Shown: positions 1 through 12,011 of the stretch, in pieces | Layout: each line of letters begins with the position of its first letter | How positions within the stretch are numbered: position 1 is the stretch's first letter | From: Candidula unifasciata | Taxonomy: Eukaryota; Mollusca; Gastropoda; Stylommatophora; Geomitridae | Direction: 5' to 3' | Assembly: GCA_905116865.2 (NCBI GenBank) | Contig: CAJHNH020008090.1 | Span: 1 to 64,000, forward strand | DNA length: 64,000 nucleotides | Position numbers and translations under genes: made by a program | Notes under the pieces: model-generated | What the model saw: the letters and a program-made list of their open reading frames with translations, nothing else | What the model was told of the DNA's origin: nothing | Databases searched by the model: none

Positions 1-220
1 TTTTCACCTTCGTTTGTTTTCAAGCAGCTACTTGCTGTATATTTTCTAAAAACCTGTCAGTTTTTGTATTCTTTTTTTTTCCTGTCTTGTGTGTTCTCTC
101 TATATTCCTCAATTTCTTTGCACCGACCTATTTAGCGAAACTTCTTTTGTTGCATTACAATTGCGTACGATCTGGCTATGTATTTTTTATGTTCATAATC
201 CTGGATGGTGGGTAAGAAGG

Positions 221-443
221 TAGTTGTACCCCACCAGGACATCACACAAGCGATAAACACCCGGTGACACAAAGGGCCACCATGCGGATGAGGATCACCC
301 GTGGAGAGGTCCCAGAAACCCCTTTCAGCCGTTACGGCCATATCTATGACAAGGCCAGATTTATTCAGGGCCCCCGGACAAAATCCAGGGTGGGGCTTTA
401 AATAACAAAACATTGCATTCCACATGGGGACGACTTTTATAAT
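221..443. repeat. Dispersed repeat P1, copy 1
   Basis: About 220 bp beginning CCACCAGGACATCACAC and containing CCATGCGGATGAGGATCACC and GGAGAGGTCCCAGAAACCCC, ending near GGGGACGACTTTT. The same sequence recurs near 25.66, 55.26 (partial), 58.87, 62.10 and 62.42 kb in both orientations. It has no coding capacity of its own beyond chance frames. It behaves like a short non-autonomous interspersed element; class unknown. Confidence 0.8.
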
Positions 444-839
444 AATCTTGGTTGTGTTTGTTTATCCTTATAATTTCCATCAGATGTAAAATTTCCTGTG
501 TCATCCATTTTTTACTTTGCTGTCTTTTTTCCTTGCAGTAGTGTTTCTCTTGATGTTTCTTGTAATGATTCTTTTAGCATGTACCATTGTACATCTATAC
601 TGCTTAATGTTATTGAGATTACATAATTGCTCTTCTCTGAAGAACTTAACAATAAATGCAATAATGAGATCACAGTCGTTGCTAAAGGACATGACAGTGC
701 TGCACCAGTTGAAAACCGCCGTAAAAGCTTTGTACCAAACAGAGCAGAATAAACAAAAAATCGGTACTGCAACAATATAATGGACAAAGAATTTTTTATC
801 AGATCAAATATAAGGTAAACCAGTTTATATATATATATT

Positions 840-876
<37 letters not shown>

Positions 877-1259
877 TTATTTAGAGACATTTTAACGCTA
901 TTTTAACTCAAAATTAAAAATATGTTACCTTTTGGTATGTTTTTTGGACCCGCCCCCCCCCCCCCCACTCACCCCCGTCCCCGCCCATAAATGTAATTAT
1001 GGCAGCCCTAATTTCAACACTACAGCATGTCACAAGAATTGCTATTCATTGTTAATGGAATCAGCAGTCACGACAAACCTAAAGGTGCACATGCATTACT
1101 GCATAAGTCACTTCAGTGGCAACCAGTCCCTCGGCATTTTCTTATTAAGCATTTTACAACACACATCTTTGGTAGCACAGACAATTAGGAGTCACGATGA
1201 TATTATTAGTTCACAGTGTGGCACCATGCGGACAACACTGTAGCTGCCCGACGAAACAC
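444..1259. other. Unassigned stretch with GT microsatellite and poly-C tract
   Basis: No gene recognised. Holds a (TA)/(GT)n microsatellite at about 823-875 and a poly-C tract at 951-967. The remainder is AT-rich single-copy-looking sequence. Confidence 0.6.
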
Positions 1260-1670
1260 ATATCGGGTGTTTCAATCGGGGCAGAATCCCGTATTACTTT
1301 CAAAACTCGGGCACTAACAAAGACATAGCAACGAAATTTGAAGTGGACTTACCTCCGTTCATGCGAGGGTCAGGTGACATCATAATAGTTAAGTGCTGAA
1401 ATCGGCCACCATTGGCGTCCATGCAGAATTGAACGCAGCGTTCCGTGTTGTGAAAGTCCATCTCAAGTACGTCAGATGTTACTGCTTGAATGGCTACACT
1501 GATATTTGCTTTCAAAGCCTTTATAGTTCGTGATCATTCCCACCATCTCTAATGATGTCATCCAAATTTGCATGTACGCAGGTAAGTCTACTCCAAATTT
1601 CTTTGCCATATCTTTATTAGTGTCCGAGTTTGAACGAAATACTGGGTTCTGCCATGAGTAAAACACCGGA
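1260..1670. repeat. Inverted repeat (fold-back) with about 100 bp arms
   Basis: Left arm about 1260-1360 and right arm about 1570-1670 are imperfect reverse complements (for example ACTAACAAAGACATAGC pairs with GCCATATCTTTATTAGT). The similarity fades inward over a further 30 bases, leaving a loop of about 150-200 bp. No terminal duplication was resolved. Consistent with a decayed hairpin-type non-autonomous transposon. Confidence 0.65.
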
Positions 1671-1901
1671 TGTATTTTCCTTCGCCCAGCTACTCTGTTG
1701 TGCGCATAGTGCGAAATTGTCAGCTGTGAATATCATCAATTGTCTGTGCTACAGAAACTAATCACTGGCATTAAAAAGGCTAATGTCTGCAGTGGTTGGG
1801 GCATATGAAGAGAATAACAAATAACTTAAAGGCAGTAATTGCATACGCAGAAGAGATAAATGGGAGGAGTAGACTGCTAGGCAGACCAAGACAATTGTGG
1901 T

Positions 1902-1922
1902 AAAATTATATATATATTATAT

Positions 1923-1970
<48 letters not shown>

Positions 1971-2007
1971 AATATATATGTATTATATATATATATATAC
2001 ATATAGA

Positions 2008-2048
<41 letters not shown>

Positions 2049-2085
2049 TGTATACATATACCATATATATATACATACATATATT
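1902..2085. repeat. (TA)n microsatellite
   Basis: Interrupted TA dinucleotide run of about 180 bp just downstream of exon 8 of the receptor gene. Confidence 0.95.
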
Positions 2086-2203
2086 CGCCGACCTACAAAC
2101 TCTTGGAGTTAACAATGGATGAATGAAGGCGAGTGGTATCTGCAGAAAAAAAAAAAACCAAGAGCTCGAGATGTTAGAGAAGATAACGATAAGAAACTGT
2201 TAC

Positions 2204-2348
2204 CTGAAACCCATCATTCTGCAGATAACAGCAGCATCTTGATCCTTCCAGTTATCATTACAGACTCGGTATCGTTCTTTGTTGATGACAACTTCCACAA
2301 TGCCCTCACTTTTATCGCTGCCTCCTACAAACCCCACTGTGACATTTG
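2204..2348 (-). CDS. Exon 8: first half of SRCR domain 2
   Basis: Acceptor AAATCCCGCAG before 2348 and donor TTTCAG|GTAACA at 2204. The 47 codons read NVTVGFVGGSDKSEGIVEVV and end DQDAAVICRMMGF, an SRCR N-terminal half with the first two cysteines (VCNDNW, VICRMM). Phase 1 in, phase 2 out, the same exit phase as exon 1, so the two SRCR units share gene structure. The matching second half was not found between 1 and 2203 and is presumably beyond the left edge. Confidence 0.9.
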
Positions 2349-5300
2349 CTGCGGGATTTAAAATGTCTGGCATAAAACAGTTTTACAACTTTTCTTGCGA
2401 TTAACTTAGTGACTCTGACCCTCTTCTAGTAAATTCGGCTCACAATCTTCGAGTACAATTGTTCCATTTTCTAGCCTAACTGATGAATGAAATGGCCGCT
2501 CTAGTTGCATTCGAAGAATAGAACGAGAGTAGCACTGTGGAAGAGACTGGAATCTTACCACGTAATATTTTCCAGGAAAATTGTGAGTGCACTGCAGCCA
2601 GTCTTCATCGTAGAGCGGCACCCCTCCCCCCCTTCCCCACCCCACCCCGCTAACTCATTCAGTACCTCACTACTAAAAATAGCTGGCAGATGTCTATCTT
2701 TTATGACTATAGTGTTATTGTGTGCTACATAGGAGCACGACAATCAAAGCCTGTGGCGAGTGCCAGTGTCTTCTTCTTCTTCTTCTTGTTCTGCGTACAT
2801 CCGAAGAAGTTTTGTTGCGACTGTTTGCAATTTGGCTGAGATATTTGCGCCTTTCGGCCGATACATCCAACTTATGCAGACATTTCTTGCCCAGCTCACC
2901 TTCCTGGTGATTGCGAGTGTAATTAGCAAGATCCGTTGGCGGTAATAAAAGCTTTCTACGGATAGCATTTCTTCTCAGGACTAGTGTTGCTATCAGATCT
3001 ATTTATCTTTCTTCTTCTCAGACGTCCATCTATTAACCCATCTTCAATCACTGTATTATTTATGCCTATCCCTTTTATGGTGTTACGCTACCATTGAGCA
3101 TTATGCTTTTGCGAAACACCTCAGTACCTGTATCGTTCATGGCCTGCTTGAACACATTTTCCAGCCTGTACAATCGTAATAGAGGTCGACCTCGACATCC
3201 TCTACCCATTTGTAATTGACTTCAGAGGATGTCCTTAGAGTATCTTAACATCATGTCTCCTCTACGAACGGCTTGATCATATAAGCATTTGAAAACTAAA
3301 CACCGAGAAACGATTGTAATACCTTATATTTCGTTTCCAATATCTCAATGTTTATGGTCTTGTCTTGTCTCTCAATGCCATTTATTTTTCTTGGGCATCG
3401 CACGTGAAAACGATTTAGCCCTTTCTCCTGGTACGAATAAATCGACAATTTTCCCTTTTTTTTTCGGGTCGGTCTCCCAAATGCCCAGCCTGGCCGCCCG
3501 ACTACCCGAAGGATATTACGTCATTAATCCAGACTGAACGGGGAAACCGTCCGGCAGATTTTTTTAGATGGCTTTGCCGTTTGGGTCTCACCTGTGATTT
3601 GGTTATGACCGATCCCGTTTTTTTTTCCAGCCCCAGTGCAGCAGAGCTACACTTTGATCTTAGCCAGAAGGGCGAAATATGTTTCCTAATGTAAAAAAAA
3701 AAAAAAATGACGAGAACACACTTGATATTCCAAGCAAAGTTTTCTTATAGGAAATTTGAATAACGAGGACACAGACAACATGTTGCATAATTGATTATCA
3801 GGCATATTCCGATGTGCCTTCTCAGGTACATTATTAGTACAGGGCTATATGGCCACATAGGGAGTCGCCGTGGCGGAGCGGCTAGACGCTCACAGCGGAT
3901 CGGAAGGTCGTGGGTTCGCTCTCTGGAGAAGCCAGACTTTTTTTTTAAATGACCTTGGCTCCCAGGTGGACCCAGCCTTGAGTGGGTACCGGGTGCAGTC
4001 CCGGAAAGTAGAGGTGGCCGGCGTGAGGCTGACCACAGCACCCAACTTGTGCCGATTGGTCTAAAAATTATAGGGCTAGCCCTATATGCCCTAAACGCCT
4101 AAAGGCTTAGAAAAGGGCTTTTACTATACCTACATCATCATATAATGAAGCACACAAAACTGAATTAATTCTATTGAACTACACATACACATGGTCTCTC
4201 TCGATACATTTGTCTAATCGCCAGAAGTTTACAATAGTCACGTGACTTACCCGGTTAACTTCAAATTTATAGCGAATTCCTTCTGTTTACATAAGGGTGG
4301 ATTGTTCAATTTTTTTTTTTTTTTTTTTTTTTTTAAATAAATCACCATTTGCCTATACGGTGTGTGCCACATAAAACAAAAGACAGCATCCGTGTCAATT
4401 ACATGTTCGGGATCAAGCAAACGACGAAATATAGAAGAGTTAGGTTCTTTCCTCTTGATTAGTTATAATACCATTTGGAAACTCTCTACCGTGCATGGAA
4501 CCTTTTGAATGTAGGTTCTGCCATTCTGTTTTCACATCAACTTTCCATTCGACAAATGGAAGTCAACTTTCACTTACATATCAATCGATAAATAAAATGG
4601 ATTGGCGTGCAGAGACACTAGTTCTTTAACAGGCGGGGTTGGGCTGAAAGTTGCATTGTTTCTCACCCCTGGGACAGAGGACAAGAATTTTTGGACAATT
4701 GCTGTTTTTAGACATCATCATCATGTAGCAGGACCTTTGCAGAACGTCGCTCTCATCACAGTCTGCCTGAAAGAAACTCGGTCTCTCGCCATTTATCCTG
4801 CCTCATGCACTTTCACACTCAAGGAGTCACTTATATCCTGTGCCATCTTCGTGTTGGTCGGCCCCTGCCCCTTCTTCCTGGTACCATGCCTTCTGCTATA
4901 ATTTTTTCCAATCCGTTGTGGCGCTTGATATGACCGAAATATTTCAGCTTTCGTGAAAGGATGCTGTTTATTAGCCAATCTTATTTATGTTCAGATCTTT
5001 TAAGATGTCAATATTTCTCATCTTCTTTGTCCAAGATATTCTGAGAATCTTTCTATAGCATTTCATCTCAAAAGCCCCTATTCTCTTTCTTAAGGACTGA
5101 GAGATAGTCCACGACTCACATCCGTATGTAGCCACAGGGAAGATGCATGCTCTCAAAATTATAATTTTGATCTCCTTGCTGATGCTTAACCATAGGCTTT
5201 TAAGGCTGTTCAATCTTTGCATTGCTTTGGCCATTCTCCTTTTAATTTATATTCAACAGTCTCCATTTTTCTTTATTATAGAGCCTAGATATTGAAAGTG

Positions 5301-8300
5301 TGTGACATTTTTAATTTCTTTATCATTTACTGTTATTTTTGGGTGGCAGCCAGTTTTATCTATGGACACCATTTTCGTTTTCATTAAATTCAAAAACAGA
5401 TTTTGATCTTCACTATGCTTTTGGACAGCCAATATTTAATTTTCTATTCCCCTTACACTGTTTGAAAGGAGGACTGTGTCATCTGCGTAGCGGAGTTCCG
5501 TATTAGAGTTGCCACCAATTTTGAGCGGATCATAACTGTCACAAGTCTTGTCATGTTTGACATTTCTCATTATATTTTCTGCTTAAATATTGAAAAGGTA
5601 TGGTGAAAGAATGCACCTCCGCCTCACCCCCTTTTGCACTTCGAACCAATTTGATGTTTCACCAGCTGCTCTGGTGGCTGCTTGTTGTTCATGATAAAGA
5701 TTTTTAATTCAATGCACTAAATGCGCTGGAAACCCCATACTTTTCATAATAGTCCACAGTTTGTGGTGTTGGACACAATCAAATGCTTTGCTATAATCAA
5801 TAAAACAAGCATGCAGATCTACGTTGTATTCTCTGCATTTTTCAAAAATTGTTCTCAAATTAAAGATGTGATCCCTAGTTCTACCCTCTCTGAATCCCGC
5901 TTATCTAGCTCATATTGTAATTTCCCTTCGATCCTTTTCATGTTTTAAGGCAGGTTCCGAAAATGTCGTGACATAACGTCGTCCTCTTGATAAGTGAATT
6001 GAATAAATACTTATAGTTTCAACATTGTAATTTCGTTTGGGGTATTCATGTGGGCTACCCATTTAGAAGTAGAATTATCTTAGATGTTTTATTTTCGGCT
6101 GTCAATACATCTTCAGCGCCAATCTTTATGGATAAAGTAAAATTAATTCATATATGTAATGCTTCTTTTTTAATTGATGTAACTTTGTAGTAATGCACCC
6201 TACGAGAGGTAGTGAAATATGCATTGTAATAAATTGTACAATGTATTTTTGTGTGTTCACATTATATAAAGGCGTAAACCTTAATGCTCATGAGCTTTGG
6301 TTTTAACGTTGATCTTTTTGTCCTCATTTATGGAGCGAAATGCTGGAAAATGACCAAAAAGGATGCACACAAGCTGTCCGCCTTCCACCACACATGTCTA
6401 CACAGAGTTATCAAAATTTTCTGGCCTGATAGAATCTCAAACACTAAACTACAAGTCACAAACCAAGAAACTTTGGACAGTATGATAACCAAGAGGAGAT
6501 GGAAATGGCTTAACCACGTTATGAGAATGAATCCTGATATACCTGCCCAAACAGCTCTCACATGGACACCAGAGGCGCCCAAAAACAACATGGAGGTGAA
6601 TGATGGAAAGTGACCTGAGTGCGGCATCCTTGACATGGAAAACTGCACTGAAGATTGCACAGGACAGGAAAGCATAAAAAGACCTCTCTGAAGCCTCATG
6701 TGCCACTAGGCATAACAAGAACTGATGATGCTGATTTTTGTCCTCTCAAAAGGTTTGTGTAAATCTCTCGTTGTTATTGCGCCCTTATCAATCCTGATTT
6801 AAATGTCCTTGTCCTGTGGTGATTTATTACTGACTGAAGATTCCGGGTAAACAAATTAGTCAACTGTCTCAAGCGCTTTGCCATCAAATAACATCTTACA
6901 CCACAATCTCTGTGTTCTGTGTGCTGATTGTCAGTTCAAATTCACAGCAAGCATCAACGAATGCAGATAGTAAACATTGCAGATCCCTCATCGAGTGGGT
7001 TGTAACTGCAGTTTACCTGCCAAGATCAACTCTCTGATAAGTACTTTCCTAACCCTGGTCTAACACCCCCCCCCCCCCCTGTTCATCATATACTGACTCC
7101 AAACGTGCTAAATACAATAAAAGCAGGCTTTTTTGACACTTTTAGATGTATTAGGCATATAATGCTATAACTATATGTTATAGACCCATCACCACCCAGT
7201 GGATGAGATGGTCACCTTCACACCAGCCGCCGGTACTTTCCAAGACTTTAACTGTTACTTATTTAAGGCTAGATCGACCTGGAAGCCAAGGTCGTGCATG
7301 AAAAACTAAATCCGACACCACGCGGACTTGACCCACGACCTTCTGATCTGCAGGCGAACGTGTAGCTGCTACACCTGTAAATACAGGCAGCGATAAAAAA
7401 ACATGTACCTGAGTGTATGCTAGGGGTACTTCTGACGTTGTCTGTGCTAGAACATTCTTTTAGTTGACACACTGCAAACGTTCCCAGCTTATGGTCAACC
7501 CAACACCAAGGTTCAGTACTATCATCAGGATTGCGGCAGAAGTTGTGATCTCCTAACCCCTGCAGAAAGGCAAAGAACAAAATGTAAGTAAAAAGAGTCA
7601 TTACTGTGCTAGGAAGCGCACTGGTTGAGTCCAAGTGTCATTAGACAGACCACGCCATCATTATAACATCGGTAGCCTTTAAATTCACATAATGTTTTCT
7701 ATGGGTCAATTTTAGTCGGGTCGACCTGAGAGACAAGTACTCTTTCGGTCTCAAACAACATGTGATGTGTGGCTGGCCAAAGCTACCAATTACTGCCTTT
7801 TTTTAATACCACTTTTGCAGTGTAGACAGAGGGGTCTTTGAGTCTGAGGATTTACGGCCGCATGGCTAGTGCTGTTGCCTCGAGTGTGCAGGTAGTGATT
7901 TTGTTGTTGTTGCCCCGACAGATAAAAATCCCCAGCCTTACCGGGTCTCCCGCTTGATTGCCTAGCTTTCTAACCTTTCGGCCAGCCGTTTGCTAAGAAA
8001 TCTGGCTTCCCCAGTACAACGCTGTTGAAAGCAATACACTCGTGGTTTCAAACTGGTTTAATACATATATATGCATCTCCAGTAAAACCTTCTGGTGCTC
8101 AAGAAGTTAAAAATCAAGTTACATTAAGAGTAGTGCTGACCACTTCGCAAAAGCGGTAACACTAAAAATAAGTAATTTTATAAACGAGCAAACCAGGTTA
8201 ATATCGACTCTCAAGACAACCAAAAAAAAAACTTCTTGTACTATCCATCTGGCATTGGAGAATATGCCCTTAGCTAACTTATGCCAAACCCATTGAAGAC

Positions 8301-11300
8301 TTGATCATGATCTCCATAGCTCTACCAACGACCTCAAAGGAGACCTATAATTTAGAACCGAATGGTTCAGTTCGAAATCTTACGCAGTCTCCAAACCATT
8401 GAAAAAATTAGGTTTATTTTAGTAATAAAAACAACACATCTATTTCAAAACAGCTTCTTTTCTTAGGCTCAGATCTGAAGCTTAGATCTGAAACACAGAT
8501 CTGGAACAAAATTCTAAAGCACCCTTTCTTATTCTTCTTCAGTGTTCCGAGTCCTTGAGTTTCATTGCTTCAGATATCACCATTCATCAGTCTGGTTGAC
8601 CTTCTCTTTCCAGCTGGTGACACCACGTGTTTGTAGGTCTGTCTGGACATTATCTCTCCATTATCTTCTTAGTCTTTCTCGTGGTCTACAACCAGTAAGC
8701 CCCCTTGTGTATACAGTTAGTACTTTTGTGTCGCCGATAGTATCTTATATTTTGTAGATAATAGTGATATTCCTCTATAATTTTGACACTTATACTTGTC
8801 TATTTTCTTTCAAATGGGTATTATTAAAGTCACTTTCTATTCATATGGAAATTTCTCCGTCTTTCAAACTAGTTTTATAAATTCATATATTTGTACATGC
8901 AATAATAACCACGTTCTTTTATAAGTTCAGCTACAATTAAGAAGCACCCTGTACGCTTAAAAAAAGAGGCTTGATAATCATAGCCCATGGCGACGGCGAG
9001 TGTGACTAGCAAGACCCGCCTGTGTCAAGAAAAGTCTTCCACAATGATAGCATGGGATTTCAGGACCATTGTTGTCAACATGTGAGTATAATCAGTTTCT
9101 TTTCAGACGCTCAGCTTTTATCCTTTCTGCAATAATTTCTTCCTTCACTCTCATTCCCTTTCTGATTTGGCCTTTCCACACAACACCGTCCATGGAATTT
9201 TGTTCCCATGAGTCCATCTCAATACCTGTATCATTCATATCCCGCTTGCACACATCTTTATACAGTAGTAGAGGTCGGCCTCGACATTTTCTTTCTGTCT
9301 TTATTTCCCCATGAAGGATGTACTTAGGGACTCTGCCACTCTCCATTCTCCAGGTGTCACCCAGCCACCTGAGCCTTCGTAGACTGAGCATGGAAAAGAA
9401 TGTTGTAGTACCTGCTCTTTCCAGTACCTCAGTGTTTGTGATTTTGTGCTGCCACTTAATGCCTAGTATTCTTCTTAGGCATCGCATGTGAAAGCTATTT
9501 GCCAAAGCGCACAGATTCCTTTCTTGTGTCTCACGCTCGATAGAAGTTGTTGGGAGAAGAATCCTGTTGCTGTCATTGCCGAGATCCAAGCACTTATTAA
9601 TGACAGTTCAGAAGAGGCAACTATGCTCTACACTAGCGGTTCTGTTGTACGGAGACACAAGAGTGCATGGGCATTCACAATTAGCTCTACAGGCAGAAAA
9701 GCCAGGAATCCAGCCGTGCCTACTAGTAGCATGACAATAAAGGTGAGGGTGGCAACACAAGCTTTCATAGCGAAACTCCACTGTGCGATGTGGGACCTTC
9801 TTGGATTCTGCTCCTAACAAGGATAGCGGACTAGATAGAGAAGCCAAAGGTACAGAACGCAAATGCTGTCATCTACCAGTTAGCCCCACTGCTTAGACAC
9901 CTAAATGTCTCCATTCCAGCAAAGCAGCAAATGATTAAAACATAAATACAGAAAACCACGACACTGGGTTACAACCTGGAAAGAGTGAGAGGATAAAAGA
10001 AGAAAGAAGAAGATGCCTCACTTTTCCTGGATAAGTTTCTTGGTTAATTTCATTAGACAGTGACCACTTCTGACATGGCTGTCCTTCTTGAGTGACCGCG
10101 ACACTACCCCTGTAGGACGATCCATCTCCAGTGTAGCAACCTGTCAAAGTAAACAGTAAAATACGGGGACCTTTTTGACGCCTTCAGGCGCAGTGAGCAT
10201 ATAGGACTACACCTATATTTTATAGACCAATCGGCATTCGATGGGTGACGTGTTCAGGATAACACCGGCCGCCTTTAATTCCCAGGTCCGTACTTGGTAC
10301 CAACTCAAAAACTGGGTCTACCTGAGAGATAGTCATTTTTCACGACCTTCCGATGCGCAGAAGAGCGTCTAGCCACTTCACCACGGCGGCTCGCATCTGT
10401 TAGATTAAACATCCCTGAATAATATCAACCCATCCATGTCTCGCAGTTTTCTTTTTGATGAATTCGTTTCTTTAAAAAAAAACAAAGAACACGACAAAAG
10501 ATAATGGAACTTCTGCCTTCCCAACCTAACTAACCCCCTCCTAATTGTTTCTACTAATTAAAAAAAAATCACATATCAAAGAAAAGAATTGATCTCAGCT
10601 AGCTTAAAAAAAAAGCACTCATTTCCCCCCCCCCCCCCCCCCTCGCCCCGCTCCTCTTCCCCTCTTTTCCAGAGAGAAAAAAATCTTTAAAAAATTTGAG
10701 ATTTTATATAATTAAGCGAGTAAATTATAATTAGTGTAGCAGCGTTTGAATTTAAAGTCAAAAAAATCAATTTCATTGTACCGGGGTTTTATCCCATATG
10801 GCTCGGTCGCTCTCCGCCATAGGCGAAATATAAGAAAATGTGGCACAAAGCACTAACTCCATAGTTCCATAGACAATTTCAAGGGATCTCCATGAAAATC
10901 GCAAACGTGAATTGTACAATGCCTCCTTGAACCCAACGCACGACCTTAGGATCACATTGTCATGGTTTTGGGTTCAGACCCGCAGGGAAGTGCACTTATA
11001 AAATCTCTTTCTTTTCCAGTTAACACGTTAAAAGTTCACTAGTTAGTTTAGAGAAAGTCTTCATTTTGTTGACTTTCTTTTATACACAACCGAGTGTGGT
11101 TTCCTGGCCCCTGGTTTCCTTGACAGATCCACTGTCCCTCTATTGGCATGTCATGTAGTGAAGGTTGTCTAATTTTGGGTATGTCCTTCCAGGTCCGAAT
11201 GAATCTGTCTGAGACGGGGAGGAACCAGCAGTCTTCATACAGACACGTCAGATCTCTAAAGTAGATGTGCACGGAAAACTCTAGTTCTGGTACAAAACTA

Positions 11301-11350
11301 GTATTGGACCAACAACCATAATTTTTTGCCAGAATGAACGCAAAAGAGAA

Positions 11351-11381
<31 letters not shown>

Positions 11382-11952
11382 AAGAAGAAGAAGAAGAAGA
11401 AGAAGAAGAAGAAGAAGAAGAAGAAGAAGAAGAAGAAGAAGAAGAAGAAGAAGAAGAAGAAGAAGAAGAAGAAGAAGAAGAAGAAGAAGAAGAAGAAGAA
11501 GAAGAAAGAAGAAGAAGAAGAAGAAGAAGAAGAAGAAGAAGAAGAAGAAAGAAAGAAAGAAGAAGAAGAAGAAGAAGAAGAAGAAGAAGAAGAAGAAGAA
11601 GAAGAAGAAGAAGAAGAAGAAGAAGAAGAAGAAGAAGAAGAAGAAGAAGAAGAAGAAGAAGGAGAAGAAGAAGAAGAAGACGAAGAAGAAGAAGAAGAAG
11701 AAGAAGAAGAAGAAGAAGAAGAAGAAGAAGAAGAAGAAGAAGAAGAAGAAGAAGAAGAAGAAGAAGAAGAAGAAGAAGAAGAAGAAGAAGAAGAAGAGAA
11801 GAAGAAGAAGAAGAAGAAGAAGAAGAAGAAGAAGAAGAAGAAGAAGAAGAAGAAGAAGAAGAAGAAGAAGAAGAAGAAGAAGAAGAAAAAGAAGAAGAAG
11901 AAGAAATAGTCGTAGTAGTAGTGGTAAAAGTAATAGTAGTAGTAGTAGTAGT

Positions 11953-12011
<59 letters not shown>

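Noticed and set aside
132..425. 97-codon frame on the minus strand
   Set aside because: It lies in repeat P1 and the same frame reappears in other P1 copies in degraded form.
1300..1515. Possible second half of SRCR domain 2 on the minus strand with a strong GTAAGT donor
   Set aside because: No SRCR motifs, and the DNA is explained as one arm and loop of an inverted repeat.
1877..2080. Tyrosine/isoleucine-rich frame
   Set aside because: Translation of the (TA)n microsatellite; the same applies to frames at 14762-15205 and 37061-37264.
3863..3935. tRNA gene
   Set aside because: A and B boxes are present, but the cloverleaf is not completed and the sequence continues into a dispersed SINE body.
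9652..9800. Minus-strand hydrophobic short frame looking like a secretory leader
   Set aside because: The opposite strand reads as an RNase H relic, which explains the sequence better.
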